Shown here: positions 54,593 through 63,283 of the stretch, piece by piece | Layout: the number at the start of each line of letters is the position of its first letter | Position numbering within the stretch: position 1 is the first letter of the stretch | Assembly: GCF_030296615.1 (NCBI RefSeq) | Contig: NZ_AP027732.1 | Span: 1,488,001 to 1,552,000 of the forward strand | Origin: Frondihabitans sucicola | Lineage (GTDB): Bacteria > Actinomycetota > Actinomycetes > Actinomycetales > Microbacteriaceae | Direction of reading: 5' to 3' | Length of the DNA: 64,000 nucleotides | Notes under the pieces: generated by a model | The model's database searches: none | Told to the model about the DNA's origin: nothing | Seen by the model: the letters and a program-made list of their open reading frames with translations, nothing else | Made by a program: the position numbers and the translations under genes

Positions 54593-56040
54593 GCTCCGGA
54601 TCGTGCCACACGCGTCCGGACGAAGCCCCAGGCGACGAGTGCCCCGGCGACGAGCGTGAGCGTCAGCCCGCCGAGGGTCACGGCTTCGTGGAACTGGGCG
54701 GTCTGTCGGCTGCTCCAGCCGCCGGTCGCGATGTCGCCGGCGAAGAGTGCGGCGAGGATCGTGCCCGTGACGGCGATTCCGATCCCGGTGGCGACCTCGG
54801 AGGCGGTGTCGACGAGGGCGGCGCCGATCGAGGTGCGGTTCTCGGGCAGCCCGCGCAGCACGTTGGTGCCGGCGACGACGCCGTTCACGCGGATTCCCGC
54901 GGCGACGAGCGCCAGAGCCATCGCGATCCAGACGTACCCGAGGTGGCCCAGGACGGCGTAGACGGCGAGCCCCAGAACCACCGCCGCAGCGCTGAGCCAC
55001 GCGGCCCGGTCGAGCCCGACCCGACCGACGAAGCGACCGACGAACGGGCCGGATGCGACGAGCACGACGACCTGGGGCAGCATGCCGATCGCGGCGAGGG
55101 CGGGCGGCCACCCCCAGTCGAGTTGGAGCTGCAGGGTGACGAGGTAGCCGAGACCGGCCAGCGCCAGCCCGGACGCCGCCTTGTAGGCCAGCCCGGACGA
55201 CACCAGGGGACGGGCGACCAGCGCGAGATCGAGGAGCGGGTGCGCCGCCGTGCGCATGCGGATCACGAAGAGGATCACGCCGACGACGGCCGCGGCGCTC
55301 GCAGACCACGGCGACCAGGATCCCGTTCCCTCGTCGACGAAGAGGGTCGGCGCGACGAGTGCGAGCACGATCGTCGCCGTGCCGAGAACTGCGCCGATGA
55401 CGTCGACGGGGTCGCGGTGGAGTTCGTCCGGCCGGTCGGCGGCGATGCCGCCGCGGATCCCCGCGAACGCGAGGGCTGCTATCGGCACGTTGACGAGCAG
55501 CAGGATCTGCCAGGGGGCGACGGCGAGGACGAGTCCGCCGAGCGTCGGGCCGATGGCCAGCCCCACGAGGCCCACGGTGGTGATGAGCGACATCGCCCTG
55601 ACCCGGAGACCGTCGGCCGCGAAGAGTCGGAACGCCAGAGCGATCGAGCCCGGCGTCGTCATGGCGGCGGCGACTCCCATCGTCAGACGGACGGCGATCA
55701 ACTGCTCTGTCGAGGTGACGAAGGCGGTCGCGAGACTGGCGAGGCCGAGGAGGACCAGTCCGGTGAGCATGACGCGACGGCGCCCGAAGCGGTCGGCGAT
55801 CGCGCCGAACGCGAGCATCAGGCCGCCGAACACGACCGAGTAGGCGCCGGTCACCCACTGCAGTCCGACCGTCGAGGTGTGGAGGTCACGACCGATGGTC
55901 GGGAGGGCGACGGTCAGGATCGAGTTGTCGAGCATCTCGAAGAGGAAGACGGCCGAGAGTCCGGCCAGGGCGATCCAGGCGCCACGCAGGGTCTCGGGGG
56001 CAGGTGGGGAGGCGTTCAACGAACGCTGTTCGATAGTCAC
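54589..56040 (-). CDS. MFS efflux transporter, DHA2 (14-helix) family
   Basis: 483 aa. Motif A (AIADRFGRRRVMLTG), LDNSILTVALPTIGRDL (D1 motif of QacA/EmrB-type), motif C region LVGLAIGPTLGGLVLAVAPWQILLLVNVPIA in helix 5. The GTG 56040 lies seven bases after a -10 TATAAC, so the mRNA is leaderless. The promoter spacer holds a TetR operator. It exports a drug-like molecule, and the divergent TetR gene is the expected repressor. Confidence 0.85.
   Translation of the reverse strand: MTIEQRSLNASPPAPETLRGAWIALAGLSAVFLFEMLDNSILTVALPTIGRDLHTSTVGLQWVTGAYSVVFGGLMLAFGAIADRFGRRRVMLTGLVLLGLASLATAFVTSTEQLIAVRLTMGVAAAMTTPGSIALAFRLFAADGLRVRAMSLITTVGLVGLAIGPTLGGLVLAVAPWQILLLVNVPIAALAFAGIRGGIAADRPDELHRDPVDVIGAVLGTATIVLALVAPTLFVDEGTGSWSPWSASAAAVVGVILFVIRMRTAAHPLLDLALVARPLVSSGLAYKAASGLALAGLGYLVTLQLQLDWGWPPALAAIGMLPQVVVLVASGPFVGRFVGRVGLDRAAWLSAAAVVLGLAVYAVLGHLGYVWIAMALALVAAGIRVNGVVAGTNVLRGLPENRTSIGAALVDTASEVATGIGIAVTGTILAALFAGDIATGGWSSRQTAQFHEAVTLGGLTLTLVAGALVAWGFVRTRVARSGA
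56020..56032. promoter_or_regulatory. Second, weaker TetR operator inside the MFS gene start
   Basis: CGAACGCTGTTCG is a near-palindrome (five of six pairs), 39 bp from the main site, within the first codons of the MFS gene. Confidence 0.45.
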
Positions 56041-56047
56041 GAACTAA

Positions 56048-56077
56048 GTTATACGCAGCGAACGACGTTCGTGTCAA
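56048..56077 (-). promoter_or_regulatory. Promoter of the MFS/PHP operon with TetR operator in its spacer
   Basis: On the minus strand TTGACA (56072-56077) and TATAAC (56048-56053) are 18 bp apart, close to consensus. The spacer contains CGAACGACGTTCG (56059-56071), a 6-1-6 palindrome. Repressor binding would occlude the promoter in both directions. A TAGGAT at 56080-56085, six bases before the TetR ATG, is the likely -10 of tetR. Confidence 0.7.
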
Positions 56078-56091
56078 GGTAGGATCGTTCC

Positions 56092-56814
56092 ATGCCCACG
56101 GACCCGAGACAGCGCCGCGCCGCCCGTCACGCACAATCGACAGCGGCCGCCGACGAGGCCGCTCCCCGCAAGCGCCCGATCACCGTCGACCGGATCACCG
56201 ATGCCGCCCTCGACGTCATCGCGACCCAGGGCTACGACGCGCTGACCATGCGCAGCGTCGCGGCACTGCTGCACACCGGCCCCGCGTCGCTCTACGCGCA
56301 CGTGGTCAACAAGGCCGACATCGACGAGTTGATCATCGGCCGGCTCTGCAACCAGCTGGTCCTGCCCGAGCCCGATCCGGAGACCTGGCGCGAACAGATC
56401 TCCGACGTGTGCGCCCAGCTGCGCGACCAATACCTCAGATACCCGGGTGTCGCGCGCGCCGCTCTCTCGATGGTGGTCACCGACCTCGACGTGCTGCGCG
56501 TCAGCGAGGGGATGATGGCCATCGTCCTCGCCGGGGGTGTCGCGCCGCAGTCGGCGGCCTGGGCGATCGACGCCCTCTTCCTCTACGTCGGCGCCTACAC
56601 TCTCGAGATCTCGCTCGGAGCACAGCGTCAGGGGCAGACCGGTGAAGACTGGCTCGTCTCGCGCGAGGAACGCGACGAACTGGTCAGCAGGTTCCGCAAC
56701 CTGCCGGCCGACCGCTTCCCCGAGACGCGACGCCACGCCGCCGAGCTGACGGCGGGCGACGGGCACGAGCGCTTCGACTTCACGGTCGGCCTGATCGTCC
56801 GCAACCTGGCGTAG
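56092..56814 (+). CDS. TetR-family repressor
   Basis: 240 aa. After a basic 25-residue tail the DNA-binding domain is ITDAALDVIATQGYDALTMRSVAALLHTGPASLYAHVVNKADID (HTH at residues 45-65). A TetR_C-type ligand domain follows. The ATG is leaderless (-10 TAGGAT six bases away) and stands next to the operator shared with the MFS gene, so it represses both. The ligand is unknown. Confidence 0.85.
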   Translation: MPTDPRQRRAARHAQSTAAADEAAPRKRPITVDRITDAALDVIATQGYDALTMRSVAALLHTGPASLYAHVVNKADIDELIIGRLCNQLVLPEPDPETWREQISDVCAQLRDQYLRYPGVARAALSMVVTDLDVLRVSEGMMAIVLAGGVAPQSAAWAIDALFLYVGAYTLEISLGAQRQGQTGEDWLVSREERDELVSRFRNLPADRFPETRRHAAELTAGDGHERFDFTVGLIVRNLA

Positions 56815-56826
56815 CGGACGACGACG

Positions 56827-57333
56827 TCACTGGAACGAGGCGGCGACCCCGTTGCGGTGATAGTCGAAGACGACGCTCGTCCGGGTCGATGCGACGCTCG
56901 GCTGTGCGGAGAGGTGCTCGACGACGAACTCGCGGATGGCCGAGGAGTCGGCGACCGCGATGTGCACGATGAAGTCGTCCGTGCCGCCGAGGAAGAAGAC
57001 CTGCAGCACCTGCGGGAGGTTCCGCACCTCCTCCGAGAAGCGGACGATGCTCTCCTGCCGAGCGCCCGGGCGCAGCGTGACCCCGACGATCGCCTGGAGG
57101 CCCAGCCCCAAGCTGCGCTGATCGATGCTGGTGAGGAAGCCGGTGACCACGCCGCGGTCCTGCAGTGACCGGAGGCGGACGTGCGCGGTCGACGGAGCGA
57201 TGCCCGCCGCCTCGGCGAGGGCCGCGTTGGAGATGCGTCCGTCCGACTTCAGCACCTCGAGCAGCCGCCGGTCGATCTCGTCGAGCACGACCGGCTCGTG
57301 AATATCCTTCGTCGAATCGACCACAGGCGTCAT
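56827..57333 (-). CDS. Lrp/AsnC-family regulator, probable AldR
   Basis: 168 aa from ATG 57333. The helix-turn-helix LLEVLKSDGRISNAALAEAAGIAPSTAHVRLRSLQDRGVV is followed by an RAM (ligand) domain: LQAIVGVTLRPGARQ and LQVFFLGGTDDFIVHIAVAD. It is divergent from an alanine dehydrogenase gene; AldR-type Lrp proteins activate ald in mycobacteria and others, so this is its likely role. The in-frame ATG 57393 is an alternative start, but no ribosome site precedes it. Confidence 0.82.
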   Translation of the reverse strand: MTPVVDSTKDIHEPVVLDEIDRRLLEVLKSDGRISNAALAEAAGIAPSTAHVRLRSLQDRGVVTGFLTSIDQRSLGLGLQAIVGVTLRPGARQESIVRFSEEVRNLPQVLQVFFLGGTDDFIVHIAVADSSAIREFVVEHLSAQPSVASTRTSVVFDYHRNGVAASFQ

Positions 57334-57352
57334 CTCCACGGTAGTTGTCTGC

Positions 57353-57389
57353 AAAATCTTCACGAATTGAAAAATCTTCTTCGGAAGAA
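57353..57389. promoter_or_regulatory. Direct and inverted repeats between Lrp and ald genes
   Basis: AAAATCTTC occurs at 57353-57361 and again at 57371-57379, 18 bp apart, about two helical turns. TTCTTCGGAAGAA (57377-57389) is an inverted repeat overlapping the second. This AT-rich stretch is the probable Lrp/AldR binding site. Confidence 0.55.
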
Positions 57390-57464
57390 ACATAGAGGAA
57401 ACGAACCGTGTCCATGCTTGATGTCACGCGGCAACGGTGCCGCCCGTCGAACTGGAGGAACGAC

Positions 57465-58564
57465 ATGCGCGTGGGAATCCCGACCGAGATCAAGAACAAC
57501 GAGAACCGCGTCGCCATCAGCGCCGCCGGCGTCGACACCCTGGTGCGTCGCGGCCACGAGGTCTTCGTCCAGGCCGGGGCCGGCGCCGGATCCCGCATCC
57601 TCGACGCCGACTACGCGGCCGCGGGCGCGACGATCCTGCCCACCGCCTCCGAGGTCTGGGCCACCGCCGAGCTGCTCCTCAAGGTCAAAGAGCCGATCGC
57701 CGCCGAGTACGGGCACCTGCGCGCCGACCAGACCGTCTTCACCTACCTCCACCTCGCTGCCGACCCCGCGCTGACGAACGCTCTCGTCGAGTCGGGTACG
57801 ACCGCCATCGCGTACGAGACCGTCCAGCTGGCCGACCGCAGCCTGCCGCTGCTCTCGCCGATGAGCGAGGTCGCCGGCCGGTTGTCGATCACCGTCGGCT
57901 CCTACCACCTGCTCCGCTCCAACGGCGGTCGCGGGTCGCTGCTCGGCGGTGTCCCCGGCACGCCGAAGGCCAAGGTCGTCGTCATCGGCGGCGGCGTCGC
58001 GGGGAGCACGCGGCCGACAACGCGCTCGGCATGGGAGCCGACGTCACGGTGATCGACGTGTCACTGCCCCGACTCCGCGCGCTCGAGGTGCAGTTCGGCG
58101 GCCGGATCCAGACCCGGCACTCGACGCCGTTCGCGATCGCCGAGCAGCTTCGCGACGCCGACCTCGTGATCGGCTCCGTCCTGATCCCGGGGGCCGCGGC
58201 ACCGAAGCTCGTCACCGACGAGATGGTGTCGACGATGAAGCCGGGCGCCGTGCTCGTCGACATCGCCATCGACCAGGGCGGCTGCTTCGAGGGGTCGCAC
58301 CCGACGACGCACGACGAGCCGACCTTCGCCGTGCACGACGCCGTCTACTACTGCGTGGCGAACATGCCGGGCGCCGTTCCCGAGACCTCGACTCGCGCAC
58401 TCACCAATGCGACCCTGCCCTATGTGGTCGCGCTCGCCGACCTGGGCTGGAAGGCGGCGACGGCCGCAGACCCGGCTCTGGCCAAGGGCCTCAACGTCAC
58501 CGCCGGTCGCGTCACGAACGCCGGGGTCGCCGCCGCGTTGGGGCTCGAGCTGGCGACCGCGTAG
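57465..58564 (+). CDS. ald: Alanine dehydrogenase (frame broken in G4 at 58001-58004)
   Basis: About 366 aa. MRVGIPTEIKNNENRVAIS (substrate Arg), KVKEP (catalytic Lys), FTYLHLAAD (His), MSEVAGRLS, then the Rossmann GGGVAGE. The given frame turns to STRPTT there; adding one G to GGGG gives GGGVAGEHAADNALGMGADVTVID and the rest through NMPGAVPETSTRALTNATLPY. It interconverts L-alanine and pyruvate with NAD. GGAGG precedes the ATG. It is regulated by the divergent Lrp protein. Confidence 0.9.
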
Positions 58565-58604
58565 CGGTGTGGGCGCGCGGCATGCCCTAGGCTCGGGGAT
58601 CGTC

Positions 58605-59441
58605 ATGACGTCCGTTCGCGCTGCCACGGCAGACGCCCTCCGCAGCGCCGGGTACGAGATCCTGCCCTTCGCCCGCACCTTCGAGAACGTCCTCGAGAAC
58701 GTTCCGCGGTCGACTCCTCTCACGGTGACGGCGTCGCCGCCCCGGGGCATCGGCGCCACCGTCGACCTCGCCGTCCGACTGGCGGCGGCGGGCTACGACG
58801 TCGCACCGCACCTCGCGGCGCGGATGATCGCCGACGAACACGAGCTGAGCGACGTGCTGGCCCGTCTCGCCGAAGCCGGCGTCACCAGCCTCTTCGTGGT
58901 CGGCGGCGACGGCGAGCCGCGGGGCGACTACCGCGATGCGCTTCCCCTTCTGCGCGCCGTCCGCGAATCGGCCCACGACTTCACCGACATCGGCATCGGC
59001 GGGTATCCGGAGGGGCACGCTCTCATCCCCGGGAGCACCCTGCTGCAGGCCCTGCGCGAGAAGGCCGAGCTGGCGAACCACGTGACGACGCAGATCTGCT
59101 TCGACCCGGCGGCCATCGCCGCGTGGGCGGCCGAACTCGAACGCGAGGCGATCACGCTTCCGATCCGGGTCGGCCTGCCGGGCGCGGTGCGTCGGCAGCG
59201 ACTGATCCGGATCTCGGCGGCCATCGGACTCGGCGACTCGGCGCGATTCCTGCAGAAGCAGAAGAGCCTGTTCTGGCGGTTCTTCCTGCCGGGCGGCTAC
59301 AGTCCGAACCGGTTGATCACGGGTCTCGAGCCTGCCGTCGCCGGCCCGTCGCCGGTCACCGCGTTCCATCTCTTCACCTTCAACGAGCTCCGCGCCACCG
59401 AAGCCTGGCGCCGAGAGCTGCTCGACCGCTACGACTCCTGA
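58605..59441 (+). CDS. Methylenetetrahydrofolate reductase-like protein
   Basis: 278 aa TIM barrel. VTASPPRGIGATVDLAVRLAAAGYDVAPHLAARMI fits the MTHFR pattern (EFxPP-type start, then AHLxC-like), and VGGDGEPRG, GGYPEGHALIP, TTQICFDPAAI are conserved core segments. The glutamate usually near the N-terminus of MetF is replaced, so the electron donor and role may differ from classical MetF. GGGGAT lies before the ATG. It is a single-gene unit downstream of ald. Confidence 0.75.
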   Translation: MTSVRAATADALRSAGYEILPFARTFENVLENVPRSTPLTVTASPPRGIGATVDLAVRLAAAGYDVAPHLAARMIADEHELSDVLARLAEAGVTSLFVVGGDGEPRGDYRDALPLLRAVRESAHDFTDIGIGGYPEGHALIPGSTLLQALREKAELANHVTTQICFDPAAIAAWAAELEREAITLPIRVGLPGAVRRQRLIRISAAIGLGDSARFLQKQKSLFWRFFLPGGYSPNRLITGLEPAVAGPSPVTAFHLFTFNELRATEAWRRELLDRYDS

Positions 59442-59457
59442 GACAGGATCGTGCCGC

Positions 59458-60039
59458 TCAGTGGATGACGCCGCGTTCGATCCTCGAGTCGAGGTGATCG
59501 ACGATCGCGAACGCGACGGGTTCGGTCAGCGGACCGGGTCGGCTCTCCGACCAGTTCGCCTCGAACCGGGAGCGGAAGCCGGCCGTCCACGGCTGAGCCG
59601 AGGAGTCCGTCCGCGGTGACCAGCGCCAGAGCAGTTGTCCGCGCCGATTGACCTCGACGTCGTCGGCGCCGGGCCCGACGGCGATCGGCGTCGGCCGGAC
59701 GCAGACCAGCGGTGCGTCGAGACGGGGGCGCTCTTCGAGCCCCGGGATCGGCGCCGACAGCATCGAGTACGGGAGGGCGACGCCCCTCGAGGTGAGCGCG
59801 AAGATCTCGAGCGGCCAGCACGGGGCCACGGACTTGAAGACGCGGGACCCCGAGGTGCCCTGCCCGACCAGCACGGTCTCGACCGGCTCGATCCCGCGGC
59901 GCCGCAGGTGGATGACGGTCTCGGCCAGCAGCGACTGCAGGGCCCAGCCGCCGGCGACCTCGTCGGATTCTTCCGGCACCGCCTGCACGCCGCGGCGGGG
60001 CCGCGCGAACCGGTCGATGGCCTCGTCGAGCTCTGTCAT
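59458..60039 (-). CDS. Hypothetical protein
   Basis: 193 aa. AAGGGGA stands a few bases before the ATG, supporting translation. Mostly beta with a few helices (FKSVAPCWPLEIFALTSRGVALPYSM); no signal or membrane segment. Family not recognised. It shares the minus strand with the AlkC-like gene 27 bp upstream, and could be co-transcribed with it. Confidence 0.6.
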   Translation of the reverse strand: MTELDEAIDRFARPRRGVQAVPEESDEVAGGWALQSLLAETVIHLRRRGIEPVETVLVGQGTSGSRVFKSVAPCWPLEIFALTSRGVALPYSMLSAPIPGLEERPRLDAPLVCVRPTPIAVGPGADDVEVNRRGQLLWRWSPRTDSSAQPWTAGFRSRFEANWSESRPGPLTEPVAFAIVDHLDSRIERGVIH

Positions 60040-60065
60040 GGGTCCCCTTCCCTGGGGCATCCACG

Positions 60066-61172
60066 CTATCCGGGCAGCAGCTCGAACGCGGTGCGACCCG
60101 CAGCGATGCCGTTGACCTGGAGCTCGATCGCGTGCTGCCCCGGGTGATAGCGACGCGTCGTGATCACCCTGAACGAGTGCTGCTTCGCGAGGTCGAGCGT
60201 CTCTCCGGGGGCGAGCGACGTGACGGTGAGCTTGAACGTCTTGCCCGTCGTCGTCCCGTTCGCCTTGCGATGGTGGACGATGTAGTCGATAGCGAGCCGG
60301 GCCGTCTCCCGGCCCCTGTTCGTGACTCGTGCCGAGAACGTGACGCTCTCGCCGACCGCGACCACCGTGCGATCCAGTGTCAGGCTCGTGATCTCGAGCT
60401 CGGCGGGTTCGAAGCCGAGCAGGGCGAGAGCGGCAGGATCGCCCTTCTTCACGAGGGTGCGCAGGGCGCGCCTCACAAGCGCCCTCGTGCTCGCATCGGG
60501 GGCGGCCAGCCACGCCGCCGCGGTGTCCACCACCAGGCCGGGCGCGTGTCGGCTGATGTCGTTGAGGTGGTTCGCGACCGACCGCCGGACGTACTCGCTC
60601 TCGTCGCGGTAGAGCGCCGTGAGAATCGGAACGGTCGCCGCGGGATCCTGCAGGATCCCCGGCACCCGGCTCGACCAGGGCAGGTACGGTCTCGTCCCCT
60701 CCGACGCCAGGCGGCGCACGTGCTCGTCCTCCGCGGTCAGCCACCGATCGCGAATGCGGTCCAGCGCTCGGTCCAGATCGTGCCGGAGGAGGACCCGGAT
60801 CGCGAACTCCGAGGTGAGCCTCGGCGTGAGCTCGGCCAGGAGGTCCAGGGCGTCGTCGAAGGCGCCGGTGCTGCCGTCGGCGACCGCGAGGGCGGCCACA
60901 GCCGAGGTGACCGGCCAGATGAGCCAGCCGCTGAAGGGCCGGGGGCCTTCCGCCGCCCGGCGGACGACGGCCGCGAACTCGGCGTACGGCAGTGCGAGGT
61001 CGGCGAGCGTCGCGTCGCGGAGGAGGTCGCTGCGCTCGCGCAGGGCGAGCGGGCCGAGGGCCTCCGCCGCGGCTTCCAGTCGCTTCAGCGGGGTGCCTGG
61101 CGCGGCGTCGCGGAGGGCGTCGACCAGGGCGAGCGCGGCCGGCCGGCCGAGGAGTTCGTCAGCGAAGGGCAT
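60066..61172 (-). CDS. DNA alkylation repair glycosylase, AlkC type with Ig-like domain
   Basis: 368 aa from ATG 61172. Residues 1-245 are HEAT-like helical repeats of the ALK domain (LRHDLDRALDRIRDRWLTAEDEHVRRLASEGTRPYLPWSS; YRDESEYVRRSVANHLNDISR). The C-terminal 110 residues (LTLDRTVVAVGESVTFSARVTNRGRETARLAIDYIVHH) form an immunoglobulin-like domain, known in the AlkC-beta group. It removes alkylated purines such as 3-methylcytosine or 3-methyladenine. The start at 61172 is preferred over 61202. Confidence 0.82.
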   Translation of the reverse strand: MPFADELLGRPAALALVDALRDAAPGTPLKRLEAAAEALGPLALRERSDLLRDATLADLALPYAEFAAVVRRAAEGPRPFSGWLIWPVTSAVAALAVADGSTGAFDDALDLLAELTPRLTSEFAIRVLLRHDLDRALDRIRDRWLTAEDEHVRRLASEGTRPYLPWSSRVPGILQDPAATVPILTALYRDESEYVRRSVANHLNDISRHAPGLVVDTAAAWLAAPDASTRALVRRALRTLVKKGDPAALALLGFEPAELEITSLTLDRTVVAVGESVTFSARVTNRGRETARLAIDYIVHHRKANGTTTGKTFKLTVTSLAPGETLDLAKQHSFRVITTRRYHPGQHAIELQVNGIAAGRTAFELLPG

Positions 61173-61228
61173 GGACACAGGCTGGCACACCTGGGTGTCC
61201 ACTCATGCTCGGGGAGCAGGATGCTCTG

Positions 61229-61516
61229 ATGACTTCAACGATCACGACCATCGTCCTCCCCAAGCTCGGCACCGACCGCGAGACGGCCTTCGCCGTCGTG
61301 GCCGACGCCCTGCCCGTGGCGGGTACGGTCGTGCACCTCGACGCCGGCGAGGTCTCCGTGGGAGAGCGCGTCTTCGTGGCCGGCCTCGTGGAAGCGCTCC
61401 AGGAGCAGGCGGTCGAGAGCGTCGTCGTGATCCGGGCGACGCGCCCGTTCGCCGACCACTTCAGTCGCGCCGCGACGCCCCGCGACCTCGCGCACTCCTT
61501 CGTCGACAGCCAGTAG
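61229..61516 (+). CDS. Small hypothetical protein, possible STAS-like fold
   Basis: 95 aa. GERVFVAGLVEALQEQAVESVVVIRATRPFADHFSRAATP has the strand-helix-strand look of a STAS-like (DUF4325) domain, but I cannot confirm it. GGGGAG precedes the ATG. No membrane segment. Divergent from the AlkC-like gene. No function assigned. Confidence 0.5.
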   Translation: MTSTITTIVLPKLGTDRETAFAVVADALPVAGTVVHLDAGEVSVGERVFVAGLVEALQEQAVESVVVIRATRPFADHFSRAATPRDLAHSFVDSQ

Positions 61517-61589
61517 GTCTCACCCTCCGCTCGCCCGACACGGCGGGCTCGCCTCCGCGGACACGAGCGGTGGAGTGCAGCGGGACGCG

Positions 61590-62645
61590 TCAGCGGGCGA
61601 GCTCCTCCTGGATCACGGCGACGAACGCGTCGACGTCGGCCTCGGTGGTGTCGAAGGCAGTCATCCAGCGCACTTCGCCCGCCGCGCGGTCCCAGTCGTA
61701 GAACCGGACCCGCTCGCGGATCCGGTCGGCGACGGCGTTGTCGAGGGTGGCGAACACCGCGTTGGCCTGGGTTTTCTGCGTGAAGCCGAGCCCCTGGAAA
61801 CGCGACGACTCGAGAGCCGATCGCAGGCGGGTCGCCATGGCGTTGGCCTGCCCGGCCGAGCGGAGCCACAGGTCACCCTCGAGGAGGGCGATGAACTGCG
61901 CCGACACGAAGCGCATCTTCGACGCGAGCTGCATGTTGAGCTTGCGCAGGAAGATCAAGCCGTCGACGGCCGCAGGAGTCAGCGCGATGACGACCTCGCC
62001 GTACAGGAGTCCGTTCTTCGTCCCGCCGAAGCTGAGGACGTCGACCCCGGCATCCGTCGTGAACTCGCGGAACGAGACGTCGAGGGCGGCCGCGGCGTTC
62101 GCGATCCGGGCCCCGTCCATGTGCAGGTGCATGCCCTTGGAGTGGACGTGGTCGGCGATCGCGCGCACCTCGGACGGCGTGTAGAGCGTGCCGAGCTCGG
62201 TCGTCTGCGTGATGCTCACGGCGAGCGGCTGGGCCCGGTGCTCGTCGCCCCAGCCCCAGGCCTCGACATCGATCAGCTCGGGCGTGAGCTTGCCGTCCGG
62301 CGTCGGCACGGTCAGGAGCTTCAGCCCGGAGATCCGCTCGGGAGCGCCGTTCTCATCGGTGTGGATATGAGCCGTGCTCGTCGCGACGACGGCTCCCCAG
62401 CGCGGCAGCATCGACGTCAGTGCCGTCACGTTCGCGCCCGTCCCGTTGAAGACCGGGAACGCTTCCGCCTGCTCGCCGAAGAGACCTTTGACGACCGCCT
62501 GCAGTCGGGCCGTGTAGACGTCTTCTCCGTAGGCGATCTGGTGGCCGCCGTTCGCCTCGGCGAGGGCCTCGAGGATCTCGGGGTGAGTGCCGGCGTAGTT
62601 GTCGGAAGCGAAACCACGCCAGGAGGCGTCGTGGAGACGGGTCAT
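61590..62645 (-). CDS. ltaE: Low-specificity L-threonine aldolase
   Basis: 351 aa PLP enzyme. FASDNYAGTHPEILEALAEAN (N-terminus), HIHTDENGAPE, LGTLYTPSEVRAIADHVHSKGMHLHMDGARI (Asp that holds the PLP pyridine nitrogen), and FGGTKNG with the Schiff-base Lys. It cleaves L-threonine or allo-threonine to glycine and acetaldehyde; some relatives act on other beta-hydroxy amino acids. The ATG overlaps the stop of the SDR gene. Confidence 0.87.
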   Translation of the reverse strand: MTRLHDASWRGFASDNYAGTHPEILEALAEANGGHQIAYGEDVYTARLQAVVKGLFGEQAEAFPVFNGTGANVTALTSMLPRWGAVVATSTAHIHTDENGAPERISGLKLLTVPTPDGKLTPELIDVEAWGWGDEHRAQPLAVSITQTTELGTLYTPSEVRAIADHVHSKGMHLHMDGARIANAAAALDVSFREFTTDAGVDVLSFGGTKNGLLYGEVVIALTPAAVDGLIFLRKLNMQLASKMRFVSAQFIALLEGDLWLRSAGQANAMATRLRSALESSRFQGLGFTQKTQANAVFATLDNAVADRIRERVRFYDWDRAAGEVRWMTAFDTTEADVDAFVAVIQEELAR

Positions 62646-63283
62646 GAATCGGAGCCTTTCGAAGAGGGGACGAGATCGATGCGAGCGCCGTTGAGCTCGG
62701 CCGCGGGCTGGGACCAGAGGGGCAGGATCGCGTCGGCGAGGGTGTCGGGAGAGGTCCCGTCACCACCGATGGCCTTCACGACCACCGTGACGGCTGCGGC
62801 GCGTCCGGCCTTCCGCCATCCGGACGCCACCGCCCGCACCCAGGCGTCGGCCGCGGTCTTCACCGTGGCGTAGTTCGCGTTGCTCCAGGTGGGTTCGGCG
62901 GCGGTGGACGACCCGATGGCGACGAGACGCCCGTGCTCGGCCGAGCCGAGGTCGTCGTGGAACGCGAGGGTGACCTGCCGGAGAGTGCGCAGGATCCTGC
63001 TCTCCAGCCAGTCGAAGTCGGCCTCCGCCTGGCCGCCCCGCCAGCCGCCCACGAGGTGCACGACTCCGTCGGCCGGGCCGAACTCGGCGCGGACGGCGGC
63101 GGCCAGGGCCAGGGTCTCCTCGGTGGAGGTGAGTTCGACGACGTGGCGGGAGGACGCGTCGACGGAGGCCAGCCGGTCGGCGTTCGTGCCGACGGCCACG
63201 ACGAGGTGCCCGGCCGACAGGAGTGTTCGGCAGACGGCTCGGCCGGCGTCGCCCGTGGCGCCGGTGACGACGATGACGCTCAC
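62642..63283 (-). CDS. Short-chain dehydrogenase/reductase
   Basis: 213 aa. TGATGDAGRAVCRTLL (cofactor-binding TGxxxGxG), VVHLVGGWRGG in place of NNAG, IGSSTAAEPTWSNANYATVKTAADAWVRA with YxxxK and a preceding Ser. Shorter than most classical SDRs. GTG 63283 overlaps the upstream stop and its own stop overlaps the ltaE ATG, so it is the middle gene of a three-gene unit. Substrate not known. Confidence 0.82.
   Translation of the reverse strand: MSVIVVTGATGDAGRAVCRTLLSAGHLVVAVGTNADRLASVDASSRHVVELTSTEETLALAAAVRAEFGPADGVVHLVGGWRGGQAEADFDWLESRILRTLRQVTLAFHDDLGSAEHGRLVAIGSSTAAEPTWSNANYATVKTAADAWVRAVASGWRKAGRAAAVTVVVKAIGGDGTSPDTLADAILPLWSQPAAELNGARIDLVPSSKGSDS

Noticed and set aside
789..58564. Programmed frameshifting or pseudogene decay as an explanation for the frame breaks
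   Set aside because: There are no slippery heptamers with following pseudoknots, and the breaks affect unrelated genes with intact conserved flanks; error in homopolymers is simpler.
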